Shown here piece after piece: positions 1-9,023 of a stretch of 64,000 nt of DNA (the stretch's first letter is position 1; each line of letters starts with the position of its first letter). The DNA is taken from the NCBI RefSeq assembly GCF_000154445.1, contig NZ_DS499554.1; one strand, given 5' to 3'. The translations under genes and the position numbers were made by a program. The DNA is from Intestinibacter bartlettii. GTDB lineage: Bacteria; Bacillota; Clostridia; Peptostreptococcales; Peptostreptococcaceae. The notes beneath the pieces were generated by a model that was given only the letters and a program-made list of their open reading frames with translations, was not told the origin of the DNA and made no database searches.

Positions 1-237
1 ATGTGGATGGTACTTCCCTAAAACGTCCCCAACTATACGTGCAGACTTTCTGTATGGTTTATCTGGAGTTAAGTTTAATTCGTTCATTGAATAAAGTATT
101 CTTCTGTGAACAGGTTTTAAACCATCTCTTACATCTGGAAGTGCTCTACCAGCGATAACACTCATGGCATAATCTATATATGAATCCTTCATTTCTTTCG
201 AAATTTCGGCAGGAATTATTCTATTATTTTCTTCCAT
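1..237 (-). CDS. gyrA: DNA gyrase subunit A, N-terminal part (runs off the left edge)
   Basis: The first 79 codons of GyrA, the breakage-reunion subunit of type II topoisomerase that introduces negative supercoils with GyrB. The reading begins MEENNRIIPAEISKEMK and continues with YAMSVIAGRALPDVRDGLKPVHRRILY, the standard GyrA N-terminus; the active-site tyrosine lies outside the window. An in-frame ATG two codons upstream (241-243) abuts the Shine-Dalgarno GGAAGGAG, so the ATG ending at 237, about 7 nt from it, is preferred. The gene follows gyrB by 18 nt and is probably cotranscribed with it. Confidence 0.96.
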   Translation of the reverse strand, partial: MEENNRIIPAEISKEMKDSYIDYAMSVIAGRALPDVRDGLKPVHRRILYSMNELNLTPDKPYRKSARIVGDVLGKYHPH

Positions 238-255
238 ATTCATTCTCCTTCCTCA

Positions 256-2157
256 TTAAATATCTAAGTTTTTAACGAATTCAGCATTTTCTTCTATGAA
301 TTCTTTTCTTGGTCCAACTTTATCTCCCATTAACATAGAGAATATTCTATCCGCTTCTGTTGCATCGTCTATAGTTACTTGAAGTAAAGTTCTTGTTTCT
401 GGGTTCATTGTTGTTTCCCATAATTGTTCTGGGTTCATTTCCCCAAGACCTTTGTATCTTTGAAGCTCAATTCCACTTTTACCTATTTCTTCTAATAAAG
501 CTTCTAATTGTTTATCTGAATAAACGTAGTATTCTTTCTTTTGTTTTTTAACTTTGTATAGTGGTGGTTGTGCTATATAAACATAACCATTGTCGATAAG
601 CGGTCTCATATATCTAAAGAAGAATGTTAATAATAATGTTCTGATGTGTGCACCATCGACATCGGCATCGGTCATTATTACTATTTTATGATATCTAGCT
701 TTTTCTAAATCGAAATCATTACCAACACCACAACCGTAAGCAGTTATCATGTTTTTAATTTCATCTGATGATAAAATTCTATCTAATCTAGATTTTTCAA
801 CATTAAGTATTTTACCTCTAAGTGGTAATATAGCTTGTGTATATCTATCTCTACCTTGTTTTGCTGAACCACCGGCAGAATCCCCTTCGACTAAGAATAT
901 TTCACTTTTAGCAGGATCTTTTTCAGCACAGTCAGCTAATTTACCTGGTAATGAAGTACTTTCAAGTACAGTTTTTCTTCTTGTTAATTCTCTAGCTCTT
1001 TTTGCAGCCTCTCTAGCCCTTTGTGCTCTTAAAGCTTTATCCACAATTATTCTTGAAGTTTGTGGATTTTCTTCTAAGAATGCACCAAGTTCTTCAACTG
1101 TTACTGCATCAACTATCCCTCTCATTCTAGTATTTCCTAATTTTGTTTTAGTTTGTCCTTCGAATTGAGGATCTGGTAATTTAACAGATACAACTGCAGT
1201 AAGACCTTCTCTTATGTCTTCACCTGATAAATTTGCGTCGTTTTCTTTTAATAATTTATTTCTTTTAGCATACTCATTCACAGTTTTTGTTAACGCAGCT
1301 TTAAACCCAGCTAAGTGGGCACCACCTTCATGAGTATCTATGTTATTCGCAAATGATAATATATTTTCAGAATATCCATCTGTATATTGTATAGCAATCT
1401 CAACCATGCAGTCTTGTATTTTTTTATCTATGTAAACTACATTTTCGTGGATAGGTGTTTTTGTGCTATTTAAATATTCTACGAACTCTCTTATACCACC
1501 ATCGTATAAGAATTCTTTTTTCTGTTCTTGTCCAGGTCTTTTATCTTCAAATACAATTCTTACACCTTTGTTTAAGAATGCTAACTCTCTTAATCTAGTT
1601 TCTAATGTTTTGTAATCAAAAACTATATCATCAAATATTGTAGCATCAGGCATAAATTGAATTATTGTTCCTGTATGATCAGATTCGCCTACTATTTCTA
1701 GTTCTGAATCAGTTATACCTTTTTTGTAACTTTGTCTATATATCTTTCCATTTCTGTAAACTTCAGCAACTAACCATTCTGAAAGTCCATTAACAACAGA
1801 TATCCCAACACCGTGAAGACCACCAGATACCTTGTAACCTCCACCGCCAAATTTACCGCCGGCATGTAGTATAGTTAATACTGTTTCAAGTGTAGACTTA
1901 CCTGTTTTAGGATGTGTTTCTACAGGGATACCCCTACCATCATCCTTAGTTGTTACACTACCATCTTCATTAATGCATACATATATTCTGTCACAGTATC
2001 CTTGTAAAGCTTCGTCGATACTGTTATCCACAATTTCATACACTAAGTGGTGTAATCCTCTTGGTCCTGTAGATCCAATGTACATACCAGGTCTTAATCT
2101 AACTGCTTCTAAACCTTCTAGTACTTGAATCTGATTTGCACCATATTCTTGTTTCAT
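256..2157 (-). CDS. gyrB: DNA gyrase subunit B
   Basis: ATPase subunit of gyrase, 633 aa, normal length for the short Gram-positive form. The N-terminal GHKL ATPase shows EIVDNSIDEAL (Mg/ATP asparagine), DDGRGIPV and GGLHGVG. The TOPRIM domain shows EGDSAGGSAKQGRD and PLRGKILNVEK, followed by the DADVDGAHI metal motif. The C-terminus carries QRYKGLGEMNPEQLWETTM. The ATG directly abuts the recF stop codon, and the Shine-Dalgarno GGAGG lies inside the last recF codons, so the two are translationally coupled. It belongs to the S4 protein-recF-gyrB-gyrA unit, transcribed away from oriC. Confidence 0.98.
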   Translation of the reverse strand: MKQEYGANQIQVLEGLEAVRLRPGMYIGSTGPRGLHHLVYEIVDNSIDEALQGYCDRIYVCINEDGSVTTKDDGRGIPVETHPKTGKSTLETVLTILHAGGKFGGGGYKVSGGLHGVGISVVNGLSEWLVAEVYRNGKIYRQSYKKGITDSELEIVGESDHTGTIIQFMPDATIFDDIVFDYKTLETRLRELAFLNKGVRIVFEDKRPGQEQKKEFLYDGGIREFVEYLNSTKTPIHENVVYIDKKIQDCMVEIAIQYTDGYSENILSFANNIDTHEGGAHLAGFKAALTKTVNEYAKRNKLLKENDANLSGEDIREGLTAVVSVKLPDPQFEGQTKTKLGNTRMRGIVDAVTVEELGAFLEENPQTSRIIVDKALRAQRAREAAKRARELTRRKTVLESTSLPGKLADCAEKDPAKSEIFLVEGDSAGGSAKQGRDRYTQAILPLRGKILNVEKSRLDRILSSDEIKNMITAYGCGVGNDFDLEKARYHKIVIMTDADVDGAHIRTLLLTFFFRYMRPLIDNGYVYIAQPPLYKVKKQKKEYYVYSDKQLEALLEEIGKSGIELQRYKGLGEMNPEQLWETTMNPETRTLLQVTIDDATEADRIFSMLMGDKVGPRKEFIEENAEFVKNLDI

Positions 2158-3273
2158 CTAATTACCTCCATCTTCAATATTTGTTACTTTTCCTTTATCT
2201 ATATAAAAAATTGCTGTTTCACTCTCATCAAAAATTCTTTTATGCGCCAATTCCGCACTAGTTATAAACATTTGGACATCTCCCAAATTTTCGACTAATA
2301 ACTTTTGTCTTGTTTCGTCTAATTCGCTAAAAACATCATCTAAAATTAAAACAGGATTATCGTTCATCTCTTGTTTTATAAGTTCTATTTCAGATAATTT
2401 TAACGAAATAGATGCCGTCCTCTGTTGACCTTGAGAACCATATAATTTTACATCTAAATCATTTATGAAAATGTTCAAATCATCCTTGTGTATTCCGTAT
2501 TTTGTCATTCTTGTTTCTATATCTCGTTGTCTATTTGACTCTAACTTACTTAGCAATTTATCTTTTGCATCTTTAACTGTGTCTTCATCAGTTAAATTTA
2601 TTTGATTTTTATAAGTTATCAACAGTTCTTCGTTATTACCTGTTAATTTCTTATGCATTTCATTAGATATTTTAGCTATTTTTTTTATAAAATCTCTTCT
2701 TAAGACATAAATGTAGGCACCATAATTAGCCAAGCTTTCATCATACACAGATAGTAAGTTCTCATCTACTATCCTATTTTTTAAAGTTTTGTTTCTCTGA
2801 ATCAATATTTTATTATAATTAACCAAGTAATTATAATATTTAGGCATGATTTGGCTAATTTCCTTATCGATAAATGATCTTCTCTCTCTAGGACCGTCTT
2901 TTACTAGCTTTAAGTCCTCAGGAGAAAAAATTACGACATTTAAGTTCCCCAGCAATTCTTGGATTTTGTGAATATGAATCTTATTAACTTTTATTCCCTT
3001 TTTATTGTTTCCAATTGCTACTTCAATTAAACCTTTTGAAGAGTTTTTTAAATAATTTCCACCGATATATAAATTTTCACTTCCAAATTTAATGATTTCT
3101 TTGTCTTTGTTAGTTCTGAATGACTTTCCAAATGATAACATGTATATAGCTTCTACAATATTGGTTTTTCCTTGTCCATTTTTTCCAACGAGTAAATTTA
3201 TGTTTCTTTTAAAATTTAAATGTAGATTATCATAATTTCTAAAATTTATTAATTGTAAGTTATTTAATCGCAT
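2158..3273 (-). CDS. recF: DNA replication and repair protein RecF
   Basis: SMC-like ATPase that helps RecO/RecR load RecA at single-strand gaps and stalled forks. The 371 residues show Walker A GKNGQGKTN near residue 30, an ABC-type signature region around YGSQGQQRTASISLKLSE, and Walker B LILDDVFSELD, all typical of RecF. Its start has a GGAGAGG Shine-Dalgarno 5 nt upstream. It sits in the classical dnaA-dnaN-S4-recF-gyrB order. Confidence 0.97.
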   Translation of the reverse strand: MRLNNLQLINFRNYDNLHLNFKRNINLLVGKNGQGKTNIVEAIYMLSFGKSFRTNKDKEIIKFGSENLYIGGNYLKNSSKGLIEVAIGNNKKGIKVNKIHIHKIQELLGNLNVVIFSPEDLKLVKDGPRERRSFIDKEISQIMPKYYNYLVNYNKILIQRNKTLKNRIVDENLLSVYDESLANYGAYIYVLRRDFIKKIAKISNEMHKKLTGNNEELLITYKNQINLTDEDTVKDAKDKLLSKLESNRQRDIETRMTKYGIHKDDLNIFINDLDVKLYGSQGQQRTASISLKLSEIELIKQEMNDNPVLILDDVFSELDETRQKLLVENLGDVQMFITSAELAHKRIFDESETAIFYIDKGKVTNIEDGGN

Positions 3274-3293
3274 AGAAGCCTCTCCTTAGAGTA

Positions 3294-3500
3294 CTATATT
3301 ACTTTTATTTGATTTCCTTCTACTTCAACGATGTCGCCAGGTACTAATTTCTTCCCTCTTCTCATCTCAACTTCACCATTAACTTTTACAACACCTTCTT
3401 GAATAAGGTATTTTGCATGTCCACCTGTTGAAGCAATATCAGCAAGCTTTAGAAATTGATCTAATTTTATATATTCTGACTCTATTTTTAATTCAAGCAT
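3294..3500 (-). CDS. S4-domain RNA-binding protein, YaaA/RlbA type
   Basis: A 68-aa single S4-domain protein (KLDQFLKLADIASTGGHAKYLIQEGVVKVNGEVEMRRGKKLVPGD). The S4 fold binds structured RNA; family members between dnaN and recF in Firmicutes have been linked to ribosome assembly. The Shine-Dalgarno TTAGGAGGG is strong. A terminator separates it from dnaN, and a TATAAT-like -10 on the minus strand (3534-3539) suggests it starts its own transcript with recF and gyrBA. Confidence 0.93.
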   Translation of the reverse strand: MLELKIESEYIKLDQFLKLADIASTGGHAKYLIQEGVVKVNGEVEMRRGKKLVPGDIVEVEGNQIKVI

Positions 3501-3551
3501 AATTTACCCTCCTAATTTTTTAATCTAATAACTTATTATATCATATAACTA

Positions 3552-3589
3552 AAAAAAACTCGTACTATTATTTTTAGCCGAGTTTTTTT
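3552..3589 (-). terminator. Rho-independent terminator downstream of dnaN
   Basis: Arms AAAAAAACTCG and CGAGTTTTTTT pair around a 16-nt loop, giving a U-tract in either direction. It lies between dnaN and the S4-domain gene and would end the dnaA-dnaN transcript. Confidence 0.75.
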
Positions 3590-3648
3590 ATCTATCCTAT
3601 TCTGTAATATATTAACAATTATTAACAGTTTGTGGATTATTCAGTGGA

Positions 3649-4764
3649 TTAATTGTTAGAAGATATTCTTACTGGTAAAAGTAAGTATGTATATTTTGTT
3701 CCATCAGCTGGTTTAATTATACATGGATTCACATTAGTTGTAAATTCTATATAGATTTCTTCACAATCTATGTTTTTTAAACCTTCTAATAAGTATCTAG
3801 AGTTAAATGCTATATCTAAATAATCACCTTCTAATGATAAAGATACCTCTTCATAAACATTACCTTTTTCATTGTTAGAAGTTATAGCCATCATAGAATC
3901 TCTTATTGATAACTTGATAAGATTATTTTGTTCTGATTGAGAAAGCAGTGAAGCTCTTTCGATACTGTTTAATAAATCTTTTGTTTTTAATTTTATTTTT
4001 GAATTATACTCTCTTGGGCATAACTTTTTATAATCTATGAATTCTCCCTCTAAAAGTCTTGTCACTATTTTTGTATCGTTTATTATGAAAATAGCATTCT
4101 TTTCATTAAATCCTACTTTTACTTCTTCTTCTGAAGATAATAAACTATTCACATCTATAAGTGTTTTACCTGGGATAATTATTTTAGCTTTTAAATCTTC
4201 ATGGATTAAGTTATCCACTTGACAACTTCTAACTGCAAATCTATAACCATCAATTGCAACTAAGTTTATATTTCCATTTTCAATTTCTAAAAGTTCACCC
4301 ATAAGTATTGGCTTAGTTTGATCTTGAGATGTAGCAAAAACTGTTTGTTTTATCATGCTTTTTAATACATCTTGAGGAATACTATATAACTTATCCTCAT
4401 TAACATCTGGAATTTGTGGATATTCTTTAGCTGAATCCCCTTTTATTTTAAATTTTGAGTTTAAACAATTTATATAAACATTGTTATCCTCATCTGTTTC
4501 TATTTCAACAAATGAATCTGGTAATTTTCTTATGATATCCCCAAATAATTTTGAATTTATTACTATACTTCCCTCTTGAATAACCTCTGCTGGTACATGA
4601 GATTCTATTCCGATTTCTAAATCATATCCTTTTAAGATTATTTCATCTTGTTTCGTAACTATTAAAACACCTTTTAGTAGATCTAAAGTTGTTTTTGAAT
4701 TAATAGCTTTTTGTACAATTCCTATTTTATTAGCTAATAGTTTTTGATTACAAATTATCTTCAA
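3649..4764 (-). CDS. dnaN: DNA polymerase III beta subunit (sliding clamp)
   Basis: The 371-aa processivity clamp of three similar domains, beginning MKIICNQKLLANKIGIVQKAI and ending with the conserved YLLLPVRI segment that lines the partner-binding pocket. The start codon is TTG (4762-4764). Its Shine-Dalgarno AAGGAGG is separated from the TTG by exactly one DnaA box (TTATCCACA on the minus strand, 4765-4773), so DnaA bound there would overlap the ribosome-binding region of the gene. It lies downstream of dnaA across the 264-bp unwinding region. Confidence 0.98.
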   Translation of the reverse strand: MKIICNQKLLANKIGIVQKAINSKTTLDLLKGVLIVTKQDEIILKGYDLEIGIESHVPAEVIQEGSIVINSKLFGDIIRKLPDSFVEIETDEDNNVYINCLNSKFKIKGDSAKEYPQIPDVNEDKLYSIPQDVLKSMIKQTVFATSQDQTKPILMGELLEIENGNINLVAIDGYRFAVRSCQVDNLIHEDLKAKIIIPGKTLIDVNSLLSSEEEVKVGFNEKNAIFIINDTKIVTRLLEGEFIDYKKLCPREYNSKIKLKTKDLLNSIERASLLSQSEQNNLIKLSIRDSMMAITSNNEKGNVYEEVSLSLEGDYLDIAFNSRYLLEGLKNIDCEEIYIEFTTNVNPCIIKPADGTKYTYLLLPVRISSNN

Positions 4765-5028
4765 TGTGGATAACCTCCTTGTTGCTTTTTAATAAAATTA
4801 TTAATAATAATGATAGTAGTATTAGTAGTAGGTGTTGTTGATAATGTGTATAAGTACCTGTAGTTAAGTTGTATAAATAGTTTCAGCATGTGTATAAAAT
4901 GTGTATAACTATGTAAAAACCTATTGATAACTTTGTGGAAAGATTATGGATAACTTTTTGGTAAAATCTATATACAGATTTATTCACATAGTTATCCACA
5001 GATATTCACAGCACAATTGTGTATAACT
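4765..5028. other. oriC, dnaA-dnaN part, with DnaA boxes and a DnaA-trio-like unwinding element
   Basis: A gene-free 264-bp gap rich in DnaA boxes: TGTGGATAA 4765-4773, TGTTGATAA 4836-4844, TGTGTATAA 4845-4853 (the last two exactly abutting), TTATCCACA 4992-5000, TGTGTATAA 5018-5026 and several weaker copies. Next to the abutting pair is a run of triplets TAG TAG TAT TAG TAG TAG (4814-4831) followed by a very AT-rich stretch. This order (paired boxes, trios, AT-rich DNA) is that of the Bacillus basal unwinding system, where DnaA loads on single strands at the trios. Calling this the unwinding site is inference. Confidence 0.85.
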
Positions 5029-6384
5029 TTAACCCTTTAATTCAACTATTATCTTATCTATTTTTTCTTTTAATTCACTATTTTTTTCAAGCTCAAGATC
5101 TTTTGATATTTTGTCATGAGCATGAATAACCGTTGTATGATCTCTTCCTCCAAATTCGTTCCCGATCTTAGGTAACGATAAGTCTGTAAGCTCTCTACTT
5201 AAGTACATTGCTATCTGGCGTGGATAAGCTATAGCTCTAGTTCTTTTCTTAGAGTTAAAGTCGTCCATTTTTATACCGAATGTAGTAGATACTTTTTCTT
5301 TTATTCTATTTACAGAGATTTCTTGGCTTTCTGATGTTGTTACAATATCTTTTAGTGCCTCAACTGCTAAGTCATAAGATATATCCTTGTTGATAAGTGA
5401 TGAATAAGCAACAACTCTTGTTAAAGCTCCTTCTAATTCTCTTATATTTGATTTTATATAAGTAGCTATATAGTTCATTACTTCGTTTGGAATATCTATA
5501 TTCTCAATTTGTGCTTTTGTTTTTAATATAGCTATTCTAGTTTCGAAATCTGGTGGTTGAATGTCTGCGATTAATCCCATTTCGAAACGAGATCTTAATC
5601 TATCTTCTAGAGTAGGAATCTCTTTTGGAGGTCTATCACTAGAAATAATTATTTGTTTATTTGCTTCGTGTAATGCATTAAAAGTGTGGAAGAACTCTTC
5701 TTGAGTACCTTCTTTTCCCGCTATAAATTGAATATCGTCTATAAGCAATATATCAACATTTCTATATTTGTTTCTAAATTCCTCGTTTTTATCACTTTTT
5801 ATTGAGTTTATAAGTTCGTTAGTAAACTTTTCTGAAGACACATACACAACTTTTGCATCATTTTGTTCTTTCATAATTGAGTGTCCGATAGCATGCATTA
5901 AGTGTGTTTTTCCAAGACCAACTCCACCGTATAAGAATAATGGATTATATGCTTTTGCTGGTGATTCAGCAACTGCTACACATGCAGCATGGGCAAATCT
6001 ATTACTATTACCGATTACAAATGTGTCAAATGTATACTTTGGATTTAATCGAGGATAATTTCTAATAATATTATTGTTACTATTGTTATTAATATTATGA
6101 TTATTATTTGAAGTTTTTAAAGGATTTTGTTCAACTTCATTGCTATCAGAAATTATTTTAATTTCAAATTTATTTGATGTTAGCTGACTCAAACAGCTTT
6201 CTATCAAATTTAAATATCTAGTTCTCAATATATCTTCTGCAAATTCATTTGGTGCCAGTAATGTCAACTCATTTGAATCCGTTTCAATAGGTACGGTATT
6301 CTTGAAAAAAGTTTCAAAACTAGCAGAGGCAACTTCACCTTTAATAAGTTGCAATGTTTTCTTCCATAATGAAACTATGTCCAT
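5029..6384 (-). CDS. dnaA: Chromosomal replication initiator DnaA
   Basis: AAA+ initiator that binds DnaA boxes and melts oriC. The 451 residues comprise domain I (about 1-85), an Asn-rich linker (about 105-125) as domain II, the AAA+ domain with Walker A GGVGLGKTHL and Walker B ILLIDDIQF, the arginine-finger region RLRSRFEMGL, and domain IV with the signature GGRDHTTVIHAHDKI that contacts the box. Its ATG has GGAGG 6 nt upstream. DnaA boxes flank the gene on both sides, so autoregulation is likely. Confidence 0.98.
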   Translation of the reverse strand: MDIVSLWKKTLQLIKGEVASASFETFFKNTVPIETDSNELTLLAPNEFAEDILRTRYLNLIESCLSQLTSNKFEIKIISDSNEVEQNPLKTSNNNHNINNNSNNNIIRNYPRLNPKYTFDTFVIGNSNRFAHAACVAVAESPAKAYNPLFLYGGVGLGKTHLMHAIGHSIMKEQNDAKVVYVSSEKFTNELINSIKSDKNEEFRNKYRNVDILLIDDIQFIAGKEGTQEEFFHTFNALHEANKQIIISSDRPPKEIPTLEDRLRSRFEMGLIADIQPPDFETRIAILKTKAQIENIDIPNEVMNYIATYIKSNIRELEGALTRVVAYSSLINKDISYDLAVEALKDIVTTSESQEISVNRIKEKVSTTFGIKMDDFNSKKRTRAIAYPRQIAMYLSRELTDLSLPKIGNEFGGRDHTTVIHAHDKISKDLELEKNSELKEKIDKIIVELKG

Positions 6385-7184
6385 ATTTAAACCTCCAACA
6401 AATTATTTATTTTTCCACAGAAATATCCACAAAAATATAAAAAAATGACATGGTTAGTTTTCTAATATAGATACTAACAGCTTTCAGTGGATAACTTGTG
6501 GATAATATGTGTGTATGTATTTGGAATTTATAATTATTAACAGGCTGTGGATAAAGTTATCAAGATATTAACTGCTGAAATTTCAAGGGTTGTATATAAT
6601 ATTGTCAATAAAATTGATACTTATACACAATGATATCAACATATTGTGAATTGCTTAATAACTTTATCCACAGTATTAACATGTAACTTAATAATAACAA
6701 AAAATTTTCCAAATTACAATATAATACGACTATATTATCCACAAATAAACATGGCTGTGGATAATTTAATTCACATGGTGTGAATCAAATGTGCATATAA
6801 AAAAATATAGTATTTATAATGTAAAAGCAAGAGTTAATTTTAATAAAAAATAAAAAATTAAATACAGTATATTTAGAGGGATTAGGTGGATAATTTTGTG
6901 TGAAATGTGAATTAATTTATTTTTAGTTAATATAAAAGTTGTAATTTTAAAAATAGAGAGTATAAAATATAAAAAAGTTTCTACTATATTAATTAAATTT
7001 AAAATTGAATATCTAAAAAGATCAATTTAAATAAAAGTAGAGGGTATGTTCATTACAAAGTGTGGATAAAATAAAAGAAAAAGTAATAAATGACGGATTT
7101 AGTTTGGTTAATAGAGGGAGTATAGAAATATAAGTGAATTGTTTTAGAAATTAATTTTTTAAATATACACAGATATGTGGATAA
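6385..7184. other. oriC, upstream part (dnaA-rpmH gap), DnaA-box cluster
   Basis: The long gap between divergent dnaA and rpmH contains no gene. It holds about ten DnaA boxes: ATATCCACA 6423-6431, AGTGGATAA 6486-6494, TGTGGATAA 6497-6505, 6546-6554, 6756-6764, 7061-7069 and 7176-7184, TTATCCACA 6664-6672 and 6735-6743, and GGTGGATAA 6885-6893, in both orientations and separated by extreme A/T tracts. Together with the dnaA-dnaN gap it makes a bipartite origin. Coding strand switches here from minus to plus, as expected at a replication origin. Confidence 0.88.
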
Positions 7185-7372
7185 TAATGTTTATAATTTT
7201 TTGAGTATATGTTATTTTTTTAAAAAAATTAACTGGTTTAATATGTTTAATATGCTCAAAAACTCGTTGACAACCTAATTAAAAGCATTTATAATAATAT
7301 GTGTTATGTTTACTTTGAAAGTAAAATTATTATTTTTATAAATGGAAAAAAATTTGAAAGGCGGTGCAAAGA

Positions 7373-7507
7373 ATGAAAAGAACTTATCAGCCAAAAAAAA
7401 GACAAAGAAAAAAAGAACACGGATTTAGAAAAAGAATGAAAACTTCTAACGGAAGAAACGTGTTAAAAAGAAGAAGAGCTAAAGGAAGAAACAGATTAAC
7501 TCATTAA
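7373..7507 (+). CDS. rpmH: Ribosomal protein bL34
   Basis: A 44-residue, Lys/Arg-rich protein (MKRTYQPKKRQRKKEHGFRK then KRMKTSNGRNVLKRRRAKGR), full length for bL34 of the large subunit. The Shine-Dalgarno AAAGGCGGTG precedes the ATG. It is the first gene of the rightward replichore and is followed by its own terminator and then rnpA, the usual bacterial order. Confidence 0.98.
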   Translation: MKRTYQPKKRQRKKEHGFRKRMKTSNGRNVLKRRRAKGRNRLTH

Positions 7508-7510
7508 TTT

Positions 7511-7540
7511 AAAAAGGCCGCTTAAGAAAGTGGCCTTTTT
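7511..7540 (+). terminator. Terminator after rpmH
   Basis: AAAAAGGCC ... GGCCTTTTT stem with a 12-nt loop, immediately after the rpmH stop codon. It may attenuate readthrough into rnpA. Confidence 0.85.
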
Positions 7541-7606
7541 GCGTAATTTTTTTAAATTAAAAATTAAAGAAAATAACGAAGCTGTGTTTATGGAGGATTA
7601 ACCAAG

Positions 7607-7951
7607 ATGTATTTTAATGAAACTGAACGTTTGAGAAAAGACTCTGATTTTAGACGAGTTTATAAACACGGTAAATCTTTTGCAAATAGATACTTAGTGA
7701 TGTATATAATGCGAAACAATTTAGAATATAATCGAGTGGGCATATCAGTTTCCAAAAAAGTAGGAAAAGCTATTGTTCGCAATAAGGTTAAAAGAAGAAT
7801 AAGGGAATCATTTAGATTAGATGTAGACAAAAAAATAAAGTCTGGATACGATATAGTTTTTATTGCTAGAGTTGCAATAAGTGATATGCAATACAATGAA
7901 ATTAATAAATCTATGAAGCATCTTGTAAATAAGTTTAAATTATTTAAATAG
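7607..7951 (+). CDS. rnpA: Ribonuclease P protein component
   Basis: Protein cofactor of RNase P, which matures tRNA 5' ends. The 114 aa contain the conserved RNR-type motif (GKAIVRNKVKRRIRESFR) plus the N-terminal LRKDSDFRRVYKHGKSF segment. GGAGG lies about 10 nt before the ATG. It is followed by yidD and yidC, the conserved rnpA-yidD-yidC cluster. Confidence 0.97.
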   Translation: MYFNETERLRKDSDFRRVYKHGKSFANRYLVMYIMRNNLEYNRVGISVSKKVGKAIVRNKVKRRIRESFRLDVDKKIKSGYDIVFIARVAISDMQYNEINKSMKHLVNKFKLFK

Positions 7952-7984
7952 ATAATTGTTTCTAATTATGGAGGTTCGAATCTA

Positions 7985-8236
7985 TTGAATAAAATAGTTT
8001 ATAAATTGAAGGAAATAAACGTTTATTTATCGAAAGTATGTATTTACTTAATAAGATTTTATCAAAAATATATATCTCCATTGAAAGGACCTACTTGTAG
8101 ATTTTATCCAACATGCTCTCAATATGCAATAGAAGCATTTAAAAAATATGGAGTGATAAAGGGCATGTTCTTGACAATAAAGAGAATACTTAAATGCCAT
8201 CCATTCCATCCAGGGGGCTATGATCCTCTAAAATAA
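7985..8236 (+). CDS. yidD: Membrane protein insertion efficiency factor YidD
   Basis: An 83-aa protein of the YidD family (formerly DUF37/HlyA-like), with the diagnostic run FYQKYISPLKGPTCRFYPTC followed by SQYAIEAFKKYG and the terminal CHPFHPGGYDPL. It assists YidC-dependent insertion at the inner face of the membrane. Initiation is at TTG (7985) after GGAGG; no ATG lies near the expected N-terminus. Confidence 0.95.
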   Translation: MNKIVYKLKEINVYLSKVCIYLIRFYQKYISPLKGPTCRFYPTCSQYAIEAFKKYGVIKGMFLTIKRILKCHPFHPGGYDPLK

Positions 8237-8258
8237 ATATTTTCAGGAGGTATACGAA

Positions 8259-9023
8259 TTGTTAAATGCAATAGGCAATTTTTTAGGCGTTATACTTGGA
8301 TTTATAGTTAATATAGTTGGCGACTATGCTTGGTCAATAATTATATTCACTATATTAGTAAGATTATGTCTTATGCCATTAATGATCAAACAAATAAAAT
8401 CAACTAAGGCTATGCAAGATATTCAGCCTAAAATGCAAGAAATTCAAGAAAAATATAAGAATAAGCCAGAAAAACAACAAGAAGAATTAATGAAGCTTTA
8501 TAAGGATGCTAAGATAAATCCTATGGCAGGATGCTTGCCAATGTTTATACAATTACCAATATTAATGGGGTTATTTGCATTATTAAGAGACCCTGTTGCA
8601 CACGGTGTATTTGCTACAGAGGCTGCATATCATGCTGCGAATCATGGTTTTTTATGGATTGCTAGTGTATCACAAACACATAATTTAAGTTTAGGTATAC
8701 TATCTGGTGTAAGTGCTTACTTCATGCAAAAATCTATGGCAACAACTGATGAATCACAAGCTCAAATGATGAAATCAATGACTTTAGTTATGACAGCTAT
8801 GTCTTTCTGGTGGGGATATACGTATGAAGCTGGTCTTGCACTTTACTGGACAATGAGTAATATATTCTCAATAGCACAATACTATTTAGTAACAAGTCCT
8901 TTAAAAGCTAAGATGGCTAACTCTAAGGAGGAAGTAGTTAAAGATGAAAAATCAAGCGGAAGTAGTAAATCAAGCAAAAAACAACAACCAAGCAGCAATA
9001 AAAAGCTTGGAAATAAGAAGTAA
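8259..9023 (+). CDS. yidC: Membrane protein insertase YidC/Oxa1/SpoIIIJ
   Basis: Sec-dependent and Sec-independent membrane insertase, 254 aa, the short Gram-positive form. It shows an N-terminal membrane segment, the cytoplasmic helical hairpin (MQDIQPKMQEIQEKYKNKPE), MAGCLPMFIQLPILMGLF, and a further set of membrane helices ending ALYWTMSNIFSIAQYYL. The tail is a basic, Ser-rich ribosome-binding extension. There is no obvious lipobox. Start is TTG (8259) after AGGAGG. Its last 80 nt overlap the start of jag in another frame. Confidence 0.95.
   Translation: MLNAIGNFLGVILGFIVNIVGDYAWSIIIFTILVRLCLMPLMIKQIKSTKAMQDIQPKMQEIQEKYKNKPEKQQEELMKLYKDAKINPMAGCLPMFIQLPILMGLFALLRDPVAHGVFATEAAYHAANHGFLWIASVSQTHNLSLGILSGVSAYFMQKSMATTDESQAQMMKSMTLVMTAMSFWWGYTYEAGLALYWTMSNIFSIAQYYLVTSPLKAKMANSKEEVVKDEKSSGSSKSSKKQQPSSNKKLGNKK

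Noticed and set aside
749..1168. Antisense reading frame inside gyrB and many like it elsewhere
   Set aside because: These lie opposite strongly conserved genes, lack ribosome sites and give Ser/Leu-rich low-complexity products.
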